Shown here one piece after another: positions 26,255 through 35,084 of a stretch of 64,000 nt of DNA. The DNA is from Jeongeupia sp. HS-3 (GTDB taxonomy: Bacteria; Pseudomonadota; Gammaproteobacteria; Burkholderiales; Chitinibacteraceae). The stretch is taken from positions 2,480,001-2,544,000 of the forward strand of contig NZ_AP024094.1 in the NCBI RefSeq assembly GCF_015140455.1, written 5' to 3'. Each line of letters starts with the position of its first letter. Positions within the stretch are counted from its first letter, which is position 1. Under the pieces are notes generated by a model. The model was not told where the DNA came from, made no database searches, and saw nothing but the letters and a program-made list of their open reading frames with translations. A program made the translations under genes and the position numbers.

Positions 26255-27748
26255 ATGCACCATCAACCCGTTTTCATTGCTCCGACCCGCTACACCGATG
26301 CCGACGCTGCGCTGGCGCAAGTCCGGGCCGTTTACGAATCCAGCCTCGCCCACCTGCGTGACGCGATGGCGCGCTTTGTCGCCGGCGAAACGCTGCCCGG
26401 CCATGTGCGCGCCTGCTATCCCTATGTGCGCATCCAGACCGACACCGTATCGCGGCTGCACCCGGTCGACGGCCTGCACCTCTCGTTCGGCTTCGTCGCC
26501 GGCCCGGGGCGCTTCGAGACCACGCTGACCCGGCCCGATCTGTTCGAGCGCTACTACCACGAGCAATTCGCCTTGCTGCTGCAGAACCATGGTGTCGAGC
26601 TGGAAATCGGCGTCAGCACCCAGCCGATCCCGGTGCACTTCTCGTTCGCCGAGAACGACCATATCGAAGGCAGCCTTAGCCCTGGGCGGCGCCAGCTGAT
26701 GCGCGACGTGTTCGACCTGCCCGATCTGGCGGCGATGGACGACGGCATCGCCAACGGCACCTACGAGCCGAAAGCCGGCGAACCGCAGCCCTTGTCGCTG
26801 TTCACCGCACCGCGCGTCGATTATTCGCTGCACCGGCTGCGCCATTACTCGGGCACCCAGCCCGAGCATTTCCAGAACTTCATTCTGTTCACCAACTACC
26901 AGTTCTACATCGACGAATTCATCCGCCTCGGCCTCGAGGCAATGAGCGATCCGGACAGCGAATACATCGCCTTCGTCGAGCCCGGCAACGTGATCACCCG
27001 TCGCGTCGGCCTCGCCGCCGAGGCCGCCGATGCGCTCGGCGTGGCGCCGCCGCGGCTACCGCAAATGCCGGCCTACCACCTGATTCGTGCCGACCACAGC
27101 GGCATCACCATGATCAATATCGGCGTCGGCCCGGCCAACGCCAAGACCGCGACCGACCACGTCGCCGTGCTGCGCCCGCACGCGTGGATCATGCTCGGCC
27201 ATTGCGCCGGCCTGCGGCAGACGCAGCAGCTCGGCGACTACGTGCTGGCGCACGGCTACGTGCGCGAAGACCACGTGCTCGATCAGGATCTGCCACTGTG
27301 GGTACCGATTCCGGCGCTGGCCGAAATCCAGGTCGCGCTGCAGGCGGCGGTGTCCGACGTCACGCAGATCGCGGGGTCGGAGCTGAAACGCGTCATGCGC
27401 ACCGGCACCGTCGCCAGTACCGATAACAGAAACTGGGAGCTGCTGCCGGACAACGCGCCGCAGCGCCGCTTCAGCCAGAGCCGCGCCGTCGCGCTCGACA
27501 TGGAAAGCGCGACCATCGCCGCCAACGGCTTCCGCTTCCGCGTCCCCTACGGCACGCTGCTGTGCGTATCGGACAAGCCGCTGCACGGCGAGATCAAGCT
27601 GCCGGGCATGGCCAACCACTTCTACCGCGAGCGCGTCGACCAGCACCTGCGCATCGGCATCCGCGCAATGGAGCTGCTGCGCGAACAGGGCGTCGACCAG
27701 TTGCACAGCCGCAAGCTGCGCAGCTTCGCCGAAGTCGCTTTCCAGTGA
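26255..27748 (+). CDS. amn: AMP nucleosidase
   Basis: 497 aa, the full length expected for Amn. It cleaves AMP to adenine and ribose-5-phosphate, a purine salvage and energy-balance step. The N-terminal regulatory domain runs to about residue 180 (the AENDHIEGSL block is typical). The C-terminal nucleoside phosphorylase-like domain has INIGVGPANAKTATDH, LGHCAGLRQTQQLGDY and LDMESATIAANGFRFRVPYG. I chose ATG 26255, where MHHQPVFIAPTRY begins; the open frame upstream covers the repeat and terminator and is not coding. Confidence 0.94.
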   Translation: MHHQPVFIAPTRYTDADAALAQVRAVYESSLAHLRDAMARFVAGETLPGHVRACYPYVRIQTDTVSRLHPVDGLHLSFGFVAGPGRFETTLTRPDLFERYYHEQFALLLQNHGVELEIGVSTQPIPVHFSFAENDHIEGSLSPGRRQLMRDVFDLPDLAAMDDGIANGTYEPKAGEPQPLSLFTAPRVDYSLHRLRHYSGTQPEHFQNFILFTNYQFYIDEFIRLGLEAMSDPDSEYIAFVEPGNVITRRVGLAAEAADALGVAPPRLPQMPAYHLIRADHSGITMINIGVGPANAKTATDHVAVLRPHAWIMLGHCAGLRQTQQLGDYVLAHGYVREDHVLDQDLPLWVPIPALAEIQVALQAAVSDVTQIAGSELKRVMRTGTVASTDNRNWELLPDNAPQRRFSQSRAVALDMESATIAANGFRFRVPYGTLLCVSDKPLHGEIKLPGMANHFYRERVDQHLRIGIRAMELLREQGVDQLHSRKLRSFAEVAFQ

Positions 27749-27753
27749 GCCCC

Positions 27754-28359
27754 ATGCAGTCCGACCCCCGCTTGTTCGCCCCCGCGACCGGGCGCAACCG
27801 CGACGCCATTCTGGCCGTGCTGCAGCGCGTGCTGCCCGAGACCGGCACGGTGCTGGAAATCGCCAGCGGCAGTGGCCAGCACGCGGCGTACTTTGCCAGC
27901 GCGCTGCCGGCGCTCGTCTGGCAGACCAGCGATCCGGATGCGCCATCACGCGCATCGATCGCCGCGTGGACCGCGCCGGCCGTCCCGGTGATGCCGCCAC
28001 CGCTGGCGCTGGACGTGCGCGATGCCGACTGGGGCATAGCCTCGGCGCAGGCGCTGGTGTGCATCAACATGATCCATATCTCGCCGTGGTCGGCGACGCT
28101 GGCGCTGTTCGCCGGCGCCGCCCGCGTGCTGCCGGCCGGTGGCGTCGTCTACCTGTACGGGCCGTATCGCCGTGACGGTGCGCACACCGCGCCGAGCAAC
28201 GCGGCATTCGACGCGCAGCTGCAGTCCGTCGACCCGGCGTGGGGCGTGCGCGACCTTGAAGCCGTGACCGCCGTTGCCTTTGAGGCCGGCTTCGAGCTGA
28301 CCGAGGTCGTCGCGATGCCGGCCAACAACCTGAGCGTCGTATTCCGCAAACACGGCTGA
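27754..28359 (+). CDS. DUF938 SAM-dependent methyltransferase-like protein
   Basis: 201 aa. The glycine motif VLEIASGSGQHAAYFA is methyltransferase motif I. The family block INMIHISPWSATLALFAGAARVL and YLYGPYRRDG are characteristic of DUF938. The substrate is unknown. It begins 5 nt after the amn stop, so it is probably co-transcribed with amn. ATG 27754 gives the normal N terminus (DPRLFAPATGRNRDAIL). Confidence 0.88.
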   Translation: MQSDPRLFAPATGRNRDAILAVLQRVLPETGTVLEIASGSGQHAAYFASALPALVWQTSDPDAPSRASIAAWTAPAVPVMPPPLALDVRDADWGIASAQALVCINMIHISPWSATLALFAGAARVLPAGGVVYLYGPYRRDGAHTAPSNAAFDAQLQSVDPAWGVRDLEAVTAVAFEAGFELTEVVAMPANNLSVVFRKHG

Positions 28360-28446
28360 AGCGCGGCCGGCCAGGCGCCACCGGTAAAAAAGTGGCGCGC
28401 GCCGGCCCCGGCGCCGTGTACATTCCATCCAAACTCCGGCTCCCCG

Positions 28447-28647
28447 GTGCAAACCGAAAGCTTCATTCCGGGCAAGGACGCCGCGCTCGAATCGCCCATC
28501 CGCACGCTGGCCGCGCGCGGTTTCCGTCGGGAAGAATCATCGTGGTTCAACCCGGTCGAGGGCGCCAGGTCGGTGCATGTGCGCGACCGCGATTACCCGA
28601 TACTGCTCGCCGCCGACGACAAGCTCTTTGCCCAATCTCAATCTTAA
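28447..28647 (+). pseudogene. N-terminal ycaO fragment
   Basis: A 66-codon frame from GTG whose product begins QTESFIPGKDAALES and continues GFRREESSWFNPVEG and SVHVRDRDYPILL. These match the first ~55 residues of YcaO (FIPGKDAALE, EEASWLNPV, SVHIRD). YcaO proteins are close to 580 residues, and the ATP-binding core is missing entirely here. It stops 7 nt before the helicase gene. It is best read as a deletion remnant, although a short stand-alone protein remains possible. Confidence 0.65.
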
Positions 28648-28654
28648 GACGCCA

Positions 28655-30631
28655 ATGACCGACACCTTCACCGAACACGCCGAACCGAGCGAACCCGCCG
28701 AAATCAGCGCGCTTGCCGAATATCTGCAAGCGCACCGCGCCACGCTGGTCACCACCGACGGCAGCTATGCCGTCTCGGTTCACGGGGAAATCCGTGTCGG
28801 GGATCGCGTGGTGCCCTACCACGTGGTGCCCGATGCCGGTTTTCTCGGCAAAACGGCCAAGTGGCGCAAGCTGACGACGACCGCCAAGCTGGCGCTGCTG
28901 CAGGAGCGCTGGAATGCCGCCGCGCAGCGCACGATGGAAGCCGCTTTGCACGACTGCGCCGATGCCGTGATCGACATCGCCACCGAATGCGAAATCGATC
29001 CGACCGGTGCACTCAACGCGCTGCAGGCCAAGTACGAACGCGCCAGCGATCGCTGCCGGCTGGCGCTGGACCGGATCAATGCCCAGCAAGGCACGCGCGC
29101 GGCGACGCGGCAGGCCGAAAAAACCCGCGATGCGGTGAATCTGTCGCTGTACCCGGAATCGTTCGGCATGGCGCAGAGCATGCCGCGGCATTTCATCGCC
29201 GTGCTCGGCCCGACCAACTCGGGCAAGACGCACGCGGCGATGGAGCATCTGGCCAAAGCTAAAACCGGCGCCTACCTCGCGCCGCTGCGGCTGCTGGCGC
29301 TGGAGAACTATCACCGGCTGCTCGATGCCGGCGTCGCGGTCAGCCTGATCACCGGCGAGCAGCGCAAGCTGCACCCGCAAGCGACCCACGTCGCCAGCAC
29401 CGTCGAGATGCTCAACCCGAACAAGATGATCGACGTGGCGGTGATCGACGAAATCCAGCTGCTCGACGATCCCGATCGCGGCGCGGCCTGGACGGCGGCG
29501 GTGTGTGGTGTGCCGGCCAACACCGTTTACCTGCTCGGCGCGCTCGAAGCGCGCGAGGCGATCGAATCGCTGGTCAAGCGCGTCGGCGGCACGCTGGAAA
29601 TCCGTACGCTGGAACGCAAGTCGCCGCTGACCATGGATCCGGCGCCGCTGGGCTCGCTCAAGCACCTCAAGCCCGGCGACGTGCTGATCGCGTTTTCGCG
29701 CCGCGAGGTGCTCAACTGGCGCGATCAGGCGATTAGCGAGGGCTTCGCCGTGTCGGCGATCTACGGCAACCTGTCGCCCGAAGTGCGTCAGGCGCAGGCC
29801 GAGCGCTTTGTCTCGGGCGACACCAAGATCATCGTCGGCACCGACGCGATCGGCATGGGGCTGAATACGCCGGCACGCCGGGTGATCTTCACCACCGCCA
29901 ACAAGTGGGACGGTTACAGCGAAGGCACGATCACCGCCAGCCTGGCCAAGCAGATCGCCGGCCGGGCCGGGCGCTTTGGCGCGCACGAAGCGGGCTTTGT
30001 CGCCGGTTTCGACGCCCGCACCCACAAGATCATCGCCGAGCTGCTGCGCGAAAAGCCCGAGCCGCTGCCGGCAACCGGTTTCTTTGTCGCGCCCAATATC
30101 GATTACCTGCGGCAGATTTCCGCCGCGACCGGCCAGACCAAGCTGCATGCGCTGCTGGAACTCTTCACCAAGCACATCAATGTGCACGATGAATTTTTCC
30201 TGCCGGCCAACCTGTCCGACCAGATGGAAAAAGCCCGCTGGCTGGATGCGCTGAATATGTCGCTGGAAGATCGCGTCACCTTCAGTCTGTGCCCGGTATC
30301 GACCAAGATCCCGATGCTGGAAAGCGCGCTGCAGGACTGGGCGCGCAACCACGCCGACAAACGCCCATCGTCGCTGTTGCGCATGGAAGGCATGGGCGGG
30401 CGCAACGAGCTGCAATATCTGGAAGACAGCTGCAAGCTCTATTCGGCCTATGCCTGGCTCGGCTACCGGATGCCCGAAACCTTCCCGCACGAGGAGATGG
30501 CGCAATCGCTGATGCAGTCGACGTCGGAGAAAATCGATTTGATGCTGCAAAAGCAGAACAGCCGCCAACGGCAAGGCCACGGGCAGGCGCACCCGCCCAA
30601 AAACGGCGGCCGGCGGCGCTTTAACCGCTAG
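28655..30631 (+). CDS. Suv3-like ATP-dependent RNA helicase
   Basis: 658-aa superfamily 2 helicase. Motif I is GPTNSGKTHAAM, the DEAD-box equivalent is IDEIQ (VIDEIQLL), motif V is TKIIVGTDAIGMGLN and motif VI is QIAGRAGRFG. The layout and the DPDRGAAWTAAV and YNLSPE-like (YGNLSPEVRQ) blocks fit the Suv3 family, known from mitochondria and alphaproteobacteria. The first ~165 residues are a family-specific extension. A basic C-terminal tail (KNGGRRRFNR) may aid RNA binding. Its 3' end overlaps the convergent HD-GYP-like gene by 11 nt. Confidence 0.87.
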   Translation: MTDTFTEHAEPSEPAEISALAEYLQAHRATLVTTDGSYAVSVHGEIRVGDRVVPYHVVPDAGFLGKTAKWRKLTTTAKLALLQERWNAAAQRTMEAALHDCADAVIDIATECEIDPTGALNALQAKYERASDRCRLALDRINAQQGTRAATRQAEKTRDAVNLSLYPESFGMAQSMPRHFIAVLGPTNSGKTHAAMEHLAKAKTGAYLAPLRLLALENYHRLLDAGVAVSLITGEQRKLHPQATHVASTVEMLNPNKMIDVAVIDEIQLLDDPDRGAAWTAAVCGVPANTVYLLGALEAREAIESLVKRVGGTLEIRTLERKSPLTMDPAPLGSLKHLKPGDVLIAFSRREVLNWRDQAISEGFAVSAIYGNLSPEVRQAQAERFVSGDTKIIVGTDAIGMGLNTPARRVIFTTANKWDGYSEGTITASLAKQIAGRAGRFGAHEAGFVAGFDARTHKIIAELLREKPEPLPATGFFVAPNIDYLRQISAATGQTKLHALLELFTKHINVHDEFFLPANLSDQMEKARWLDALNMSLEDRVTFSLCPVSTKIPMLESALQDWARNHADKRPSSLLRMEGMGGRNELQYLEDSCKLYSAYAWLGYRMPETFPHEEMAQSLMQSTSEKIDLMLQKQNSRQRQGHGQAHPPKNGGRRRFNR

Positions 30632-31763
30632 GGCTGGCGGTATGGTCGCCGCGCGCGGCGCGCAGGCGCTGCACCAGCGCCTCCAGCTCGATCCGCCAAC
30701 ACGGCCAGGCGCCCGTTTTCGGCAGCGCCTGGCGTCCGATTTCGCGCAGCAGATCACCGATCTGCCAGTCGACCTCCTGCACCAGCGCCATCAGCTCCTG
30801 CGCGACCTGCTCGTCATTGATGGCGTAATCGAGCGCCAGCTCGAACCGGCGTGGATCGATGCCGAGCTGGGTGAGCATGCCGTAGATCCGCTCCAGCCGC
30901 TCGATCACGAATTCGGGCAGCTCGGCGGCCTGCAAACGGCTGCGCTGGGCCCGCCAATCGTCGAACAAGGCCACTTGCCCGCCCAGTTGCTCGGACAAAA
31001 TCAATAACCGTGCTTCGGAAGGCTGGCTGTGGCCGGGCAGGACAATCCCCTGCAAACCGCGCACCAGCAGGTCAATCGCACCGCTTAGAAAACAGGAGCG
31101 GATCAGCCGCAGCCAGATCAGCACAGCCGCTGGCCTGCGATGCGGCATGACCGAGCCTACGGCCTCGGCCACCGCCAGCAACTCGCCCAGTGGGTGCAGT
31201 GCGCTGTGCGCGCCATGCGCCGGATAGCCACTGCCGTCGATACGCTCGTGATGCTGCAGCACGGCGAGCACGGCGGCTTCGGGGACTTCCGGACAGCTGC
31301 GCAAAAGCTGTGCAGCGGCCTGAGGATGTGCATCGATCACGCTCAAGCTTGCCTCATCGCCACTGGCCGGGATCAGGCTATCAAGTCTGGCAAGGCCGAT
31401 ATCGTGGAACAGCGCCGCGATCAGCAAGGCGGTGCGATCGGCCTCCGGTCGCAGCGAACCGGCGGCGAGGTAATCGGCAAGGATGGCAACGATCAAATGA
31501 TGCTGATATAGCTCGGGACTCTCGGCAAACAAGCGGGCCAGCTGACGCGAAAGTTTTTCCGGCAGCGGCAAGCCGGCCAGAGCGTGCTTGTAGGCGAGCG
31601 GATCACTTGAGCGCGCGATCAGCGTGGCCAGCGTAGGCAGTTGCTGCAGCGCCTGCTGCGCATGCTCGGCAATCTCCTCGCCGCGCAAGCCGGCACCGAC
31701 GAAGAGCGGCACCGCCGGGGCGCCGGCACGCGTGCCACCTGACCGATCTTCCGAGTGCGACAT
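30621..31763 (-). CDS. HD-GYP-like domain protein, degenerate
   Basis: 380 aa. The HD motif is ALFHDIG and the GYP motif is HHERIDGSGYP, so the fold is that of c-di-GMP phosphodiesterases. The later metal-ligand block, normally of DxFDALT type, reads AEAVGSVMPHRR, and the Lys after HDIG is Leu. Catalysis is therefore doubtful and a sensor role is possible. A ~120-residue C-terminal region has no motif I recognise. I chose ATG 31763 because TTTGGAG lies at good spacing; a GTG at 31805 is less likely. Confidence 0.75.
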   Translation of the reverse strand: MSHSEDRSGGTRAGAPAVPLFVGAGLRGEEIAEHAQQALQQLPTLATLIARSSDPLAYKHALAGLPLPEKLSRQLARLFAESPELYQHHLIVAILADYLAAGSLRPEADRTALLIAALFHDIGLARLDSLIPASGDEASLSVIDAHPQAAAQLLRSCPEVPEAAVLAVLQHHERIDGSGYPAHGAHSALHPLGELLAVAEAVGSVMPHRRPAAVLIWLRLIRSCFLSGAIDLLVRGLQGIVLPGHSQPSEARLLILSEQLGGQVALFDDWRAQRSRLQAAELPEFVIERLERIYGMLTQLGIDPRRFELALDYAINDEQVAQELMALVQEVDWQIGDLLREIGRQALPKTGAWPCWRIELEALVQRLRAARGDHTASPSG

Positions 31764-31854
31764 GAGCGGCTCCAAAGCAACGCTGATGTTTGCCAGTATA
31801 GGCACTGCCGCAGCGCTCGTTGCTTGAGCAAAGCGGATGGGCGAGGAAGCGCGC

Positions 31855-32736
31855 TCAGGCGTCCGGATAACGCGCTTGTGCCAGCGCCAGCCACGCGCGT
31901 GCAGCGTGCGAGAGGTAACCGTCGCGCGACCACGCCAGCGCGATTTCCCACGGGATATCGGCTTCCAGCTCGCACACCGCCAGCCCGTCGCGCGCCGACG
32001 CAGCGATTTCCGACGTCGGCAGCAGCGCGACGCCGATGCCGCCGCGCACCATCGCCTGGATCAGCCCGAGCTGGCCGCTGCGACCGGTGACCTGCGGCGC
32101 GAAGCCGGCATCGGCGCACGCCGAGACGATCCGGTCATTCAGCGCGAAACCGGGGGTGAACAGGATGAAGGGTTCGTCGGCCAGCTCGGCCAGCGCAATC
32201 CGCGGCCGGTGCGCCCAGGCCGAGCGCGCCGGTGCGATCAGCGCCAGCCGGTCGCGTACCAGCGTCAGCGTCTGGTAGCGCGGATCGTCAACCGGACGCA
32301 GCAGCCCGCCGAGTTCGAGCTCGCCGGCCAGCAGCGCCGCTTCGATCGCGATCGCGCCGTCCTCGAACAGCTTGAGCTCGACGCCCGGGTAATGACGCTT
32401 GAACTCGCTGATCAGTGCCACGAACACCCTCCCCCCCAGCGACGGCACGCCGATGCGCAGCTCGCCGCGCGCCAGCCCGGACAGCCCGTCCAGCTCCGCG
32501 CGCAGCTGGCTGGCGTCGGCGAGCATCCGCTCGGCATGCGCCAGCGCCACGCTGCCGGCATCGGTCAGCCGTGGCCGCTTGCCTTCGCGCACGAACAGCT
32601 GCTGCCCCAGTTCGTCTTCGAGCTGGCGCACCAGCTTGCTCACCGTCGGCTGGGTCACGAACAGGTGCTCGGCGGCGAGCGTGAAGCTGCCACGGCGGGC
32701 GACTTCGGCAAACGCGCGCAGGGTACGCAATTCCAT
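31855..32736 (-). CDS. LysR-family regulator divergent to cidAB
   Basis: 293 aa. The N-terminal winged helix-turn-helix (TLRAFAEVARRGSFTLAAEHLFVTQ split over two helices) is followed by a periplasmic-binding-type effector domain. It is transcribed away from the holin-like cidA/cidB genes with 105 bp between, the usual CidR arrangement; in Gram-positive bacteria CidR answers acetate or pyruvate overflow. I chose ATG 32736 as the standard MELRTLRAF start. Its identity as CidR is inferred from position. Confidence 0.87.
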   Translation of the reverse strand: MELRTLRAFAEVARRGSFTLAAEHLFVTQPTVSKLVRQLEDELGQQLFVREGKRPRLTDAGSVALAHAERMLADASQLRAELDGLSGLARGELRIGVPSLGGRVFVALISEFKRHYPGVELKLFEDGAIAIEAALLAGELELGGLLRPVDDPRYQTLTLVRDRLALIAPARSAWAHRPRIALAELADEPFILFTPGFALNDRIVSACADAGFAPQVTGRSGQLGLIQAMVRGGIGVALLPTSEIAASARDGLAVCELEADIPWEIALAWSRDGYLSHAARAWLALAQARYPDA

Positions 32737-32841
32737 GTCGGCCCTTGTCATTCCAGATTGGCATCGATTCCATAAGGATAATTCATCTTTGTAATCAATG
32801 TGGCGGCATACACTTCGGGCTGTATTCCTCAGGAGGCCGTC
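32737..32841. promoter_or_regulatory. Divergent LysR/cidA control region
   Basis: 105 bp with an AT-rich core (AAGGATAATTCATCTTTGTAATC) that is the probable site of LysR T-N11-A operators and both promoters. No single operator stands out. A perfect AGGAGG at 32831-32836 serves cidA. Confidence 0.45.
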
Positions 32842-33270
32842 ATGGCTACCGCCCGTGTGACCGGGCTCTTCAGGCTGGTCACCCAATTGCTGTTGATCTT
32901 TGCCGTCTGGTTCGCCACCGACTGGTTTGCCCGCGTCATCGCCTCGCCGATTCCGGGCAGCGTGATCGGCCTGGGCGTGGTGCTGGCGCTGCTGCTGTGC
33001 GGCGTACTGCATACCGATACGATCCGCCGCGGCGCCGAATGGCTGCTCGCCGAGATGCTGCTGTTCTTCATTCCGCCGTGCATCGCCGTGGTGCAGTTCG
33101 GCGCGCTGTTCAAGGCCGAAGGCTTGCAGCTGATCGCGGTGATCGCGCTGGGGACGCTGATCGTGATGGCCGGCACCGCGCTGGTGGTCGACATCGTGTT
33201 CCGCTGGGAGCACCGCCGCCGCATCCGCGCCAAATCGCGTCGCCGCCAGCTCGCCGGAGCACTGCAATGA
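32842..33270 (+). CDS. cidA: CidA/LrgA holin-like protein
   Basis: 142 aa with four membrane helices. IPGSVIGLGVVLALLL and FFIPPCIAVVQF are the family motifs. CidA-like proteins are holin-like and affect murein hydrolase activity, cell lysis or export of overflow metabolites. The ATG follows AGGAGG by 5 nt. The TGA overlaps the cidB ATG. Confidence 0.88.
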   Translation: MATARVTGLFRLVTQLLLIFAVWFATDWFARVIASPIPGSVIGLGVVLALLLCGVLHTDTIRRGAEWLLAEMLLFFIPPCIAVVQFGALFKAEGLQLIAVIALGTLIVMAGTALVVDIVFRWEHRRRIRAKSRRRQLAGALQ

Positions 33271-33953
33271 ACGCCGCCCTGCTCGCCCCGCTCAGCCTGA
33301 TCGTGACCATTGCGGTGTACTACGCCAGCAAGTCGCTGTACCGCCGGCATCGCCGCATCTGGTTTGCCCCCATCGTGCTGGCACCCCTTGTGCTGATGGC
33401 AATAGTACTGACGATTGACCTACCGTATCGGGTCTACAATGCCGACGCGCACTGGCTGGTTTGGTTGCTTGGTCCAACTACTATTGCATTTGCCGTGCCG
33501 ATTTACGACCAGCGCGACATCATCCGCCGCAATCCGCTCACGCTCAGCGTCGGCGTGTTGGCCGGCGTGGCGCTCGGTATCGGCTCGTCGTGGTTGCTCT
33601 CAAGGCTGTTCCGGCTGCCCGACGAGCTGACGCACAGCCTGCTGTCGCGCTCGGTGTCGACGCCGTTTGCCGTGGTCGCGACCGACGCCTTTGGCGGTTC
33701 GCGCGAGCTGACCTCGCTGTTCGTCGTTGTCACCGGCGTGTTCGGCATGGTGATCGGCGAAACGGTGATGCGGGTGCTGCCGCTGCGCTCGCGCATGGCG
33801 CGCGGCGCGATGTTCGGCGCGGCCAGCCACGGTGCCGGCACCGCCAAGGCGCGCGAAATCGGTAACGAGGAAGGCGTCGTCGCCAGCCTCACCATGACCA
33901 TGGCCGGTATTGCCATGGTGTTGATCTCACCGCTGCTTGGAGCGTGGTTATGA
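33267..33953 (+). CDS. cidB: CidB/LrgB family protein
   Basis: 228-aa membrane partner of CidA. Family marks are LLGPTTIAFAVPIYDQ, SVSTPFAVVATDAFGG and AASHGAGTAKAREIG near the C terminus. It overlaps cidA by ATGA, and its own stop overlaps a 49-codon frame in the same way. Confidence 0.9.
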   Translation: MNAALLAPLSLIVTIAVYYASKSLYRRHRRIWFAPIVLAPLVLMAIVLTIDLPYRVYNADAHWLVWLLGPTTIAFAVPIYDQRDIIRRNPLTLSVGVLAGVALGIGSSWLLSRLFRLPDELTHSLLSRSVSTPFAVVATDAFGGSRELTSLFVVVTGVFGMVIGETVMRVLPLRSRMARGAMFGAASHGAGTAKAREIGNEEGVVASLTMTMAGIAMVLISPLLGAWL

Positions 33954-34099
33954 AACGTCCGATTCCCTGGTGCTGTGCACGCCGCCGTGCACGCTTGCGC
34001 GTACAACCGAAACGCACGCCGCAGCGCAGCGACGTGGTCGGCGGCACGCCCGAGGTCGAGCCGTTGGCGCCGCCACGCGGCAAACTCACGCCAACATGA
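33950..34099 (+). CDS. Possible 49-aa basic protein coupled to cidB
   Basis: A frame from ATG 33950 (overlapping the cidB TGA) reads MKRPIPWCCARRRARLRVQP and continues with a Pro-rich, polar tail. The product is short and very basic, with two adjacent Cys. The ATGA overlap is the only strong support. I do not recognise a family and it may be a chance frame. Confidence 0.35.
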   Translation: MKRPIPWCCARRRARLRVQPKRTPQRSDVVGGTPEVEPLAPPRGKLTPT

Positions 34100-34177
34100 A
34101 GCGATTGCAGGCGCGCTGACGCTACCGGGCGGCGGTGCGGTGGTAAGATTGACGGGATTTTTCACCGAACAGCCGCC

Positions 34178-35008
34178 ATGACCCGCCCGCCGATCAGCTT
34201 CGAATTTTTCCCGTCCAAAACGCCCGAAGGCGTCGAGAAACTGCGCAACACGCGCCGCCAACTCGCCCAGTTCAAGCCCGAGTTCTTTTCGGTGACCTTT
34301 GGCGCCGGCGGCACCACGCAGGACGGCACCCGCAACGCGGTGTTCGAAATCCAGTCCGAAGGCCATCAGGCGGCGCCACACCTGTCGTGCATCGGCTCGA
34401 CCCGCTCGACCATTGCCGAGCTGCTGACGAGCTACCGCGAACACGGCATCCGCCGCATCGTGGCGCTGCGCGGCGACATTCCGTCGGGCATGGTCGACGT
34501 CGGCGAATTCCGTTACGCCAACGAGCTCGTGGCCTTCATCCGCGAACAGCACGGCGACTGGTTCCACATCGAAGTCGCCGCCTACCCCGAGTACCATCCG
34601 CAGGCACAAAGCGCCGAGGCCGACCTGCGCGCCTTCGTCGGCAAGGTGCACGCCGGCGCCGACGCGGCGATCACCCAGTACTTCTTCAACGCCGACGCCT
34701 ACTTCCGCTTCGTCGATGAAGTACAGGGCCGCGGCGTCAGCATCCCCATCGTCCCCGGCATCATGCCGATCCAGAACTTCAGCCAGCTCTCGCGCTTCTC
34801 CGACATGTGCGGCGCCGAAATCCCGCGCTGGCTCAAGCTGCGGCTGGCATCGTTCGGCGACGACAGCGCATCGATCCGCGCCTTCGGCCTCGATTTCGTT
34901 ACCGAGCTATCGGATCGGGTGTTGTCGCAAGGCGCACCGGGGCTGCATTTCTATACGCTGAACGCCGCTGGGGCGGTGAGCACGGTTTGCCAGCGGTTAG
35001 GATTTTAA
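34178..35008 (+). CDS. metF: 5,10-methylenetetrahydrofolate reductase
   Basis: 276-aa flavoprotein that makes 5-methyl-THF, the methyl donor for methionine synthesis. ISFEFFPSKTPEG, FSVTFGAGGTTQDGT, RRIVALRGDIP and QYFFNADAYFRFVDE are typical. It feeds the same methionine/SAM cycle as metK and ahcY, although it is transcribed alone. The product ends close to the expected length. A terminator follows. Confidence 0.95.
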   Translation: MTRPPISFEFFPSKTPEGVEKLRNTRRQLAQFKPEFFSVTFGAGGTTQDGTRNAVFEIQSEGHQAAPHLSCIGSTRSTIAELLTSYREHGIRRIVALRGDIPSGMVDVGEFRYANELVAFIREQHGDWFHIEVAAYPEYHPQAQSAEADLRAFVGKVHAGADAAITQYFFNADAYFRFVDEVQGRGVSIPIVPGIMPIQNFSQLSRFSDMCGAEIPRWLKLRLASFGDDSASIRAFGLDFVTELSDRVLSQGAPGLHFYTLNAAGAVSTVCQRLGF

Positions 35009-35030
35009 GAAGCGATTGATGAACACAGCG

Positions 35031-35054
35031 AAACGGCCCGGAAGGGCCGTTTTT
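35031..35054 (+). terminator. Intrinsic terminator of metF
   Basis: Stem AACGGCCC / GGGCCGTT with a GGAA loop and a following T run, starting about 23 nt after the metF stop. Confidence 0.88.
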
Positions 35055-35084
35055 CATACGTGGCCGTGGCGCGAGCAGGTCAAC

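Noticed and set aside
28547-30757. Very long minus-strand frame opposite the Suv3-like helicase
   Set aside because: It is antisense to a gene with intact helicase motifs, is His/Gln/Arg-rich with no domain, and results from high GC codon bias.
32737-33267. Minus-strand extension of the LysR gene across cidA
   Set aside because: The MELRTLRAF start is standard for LysR proteins, and the upstream part is antisense to cidA.
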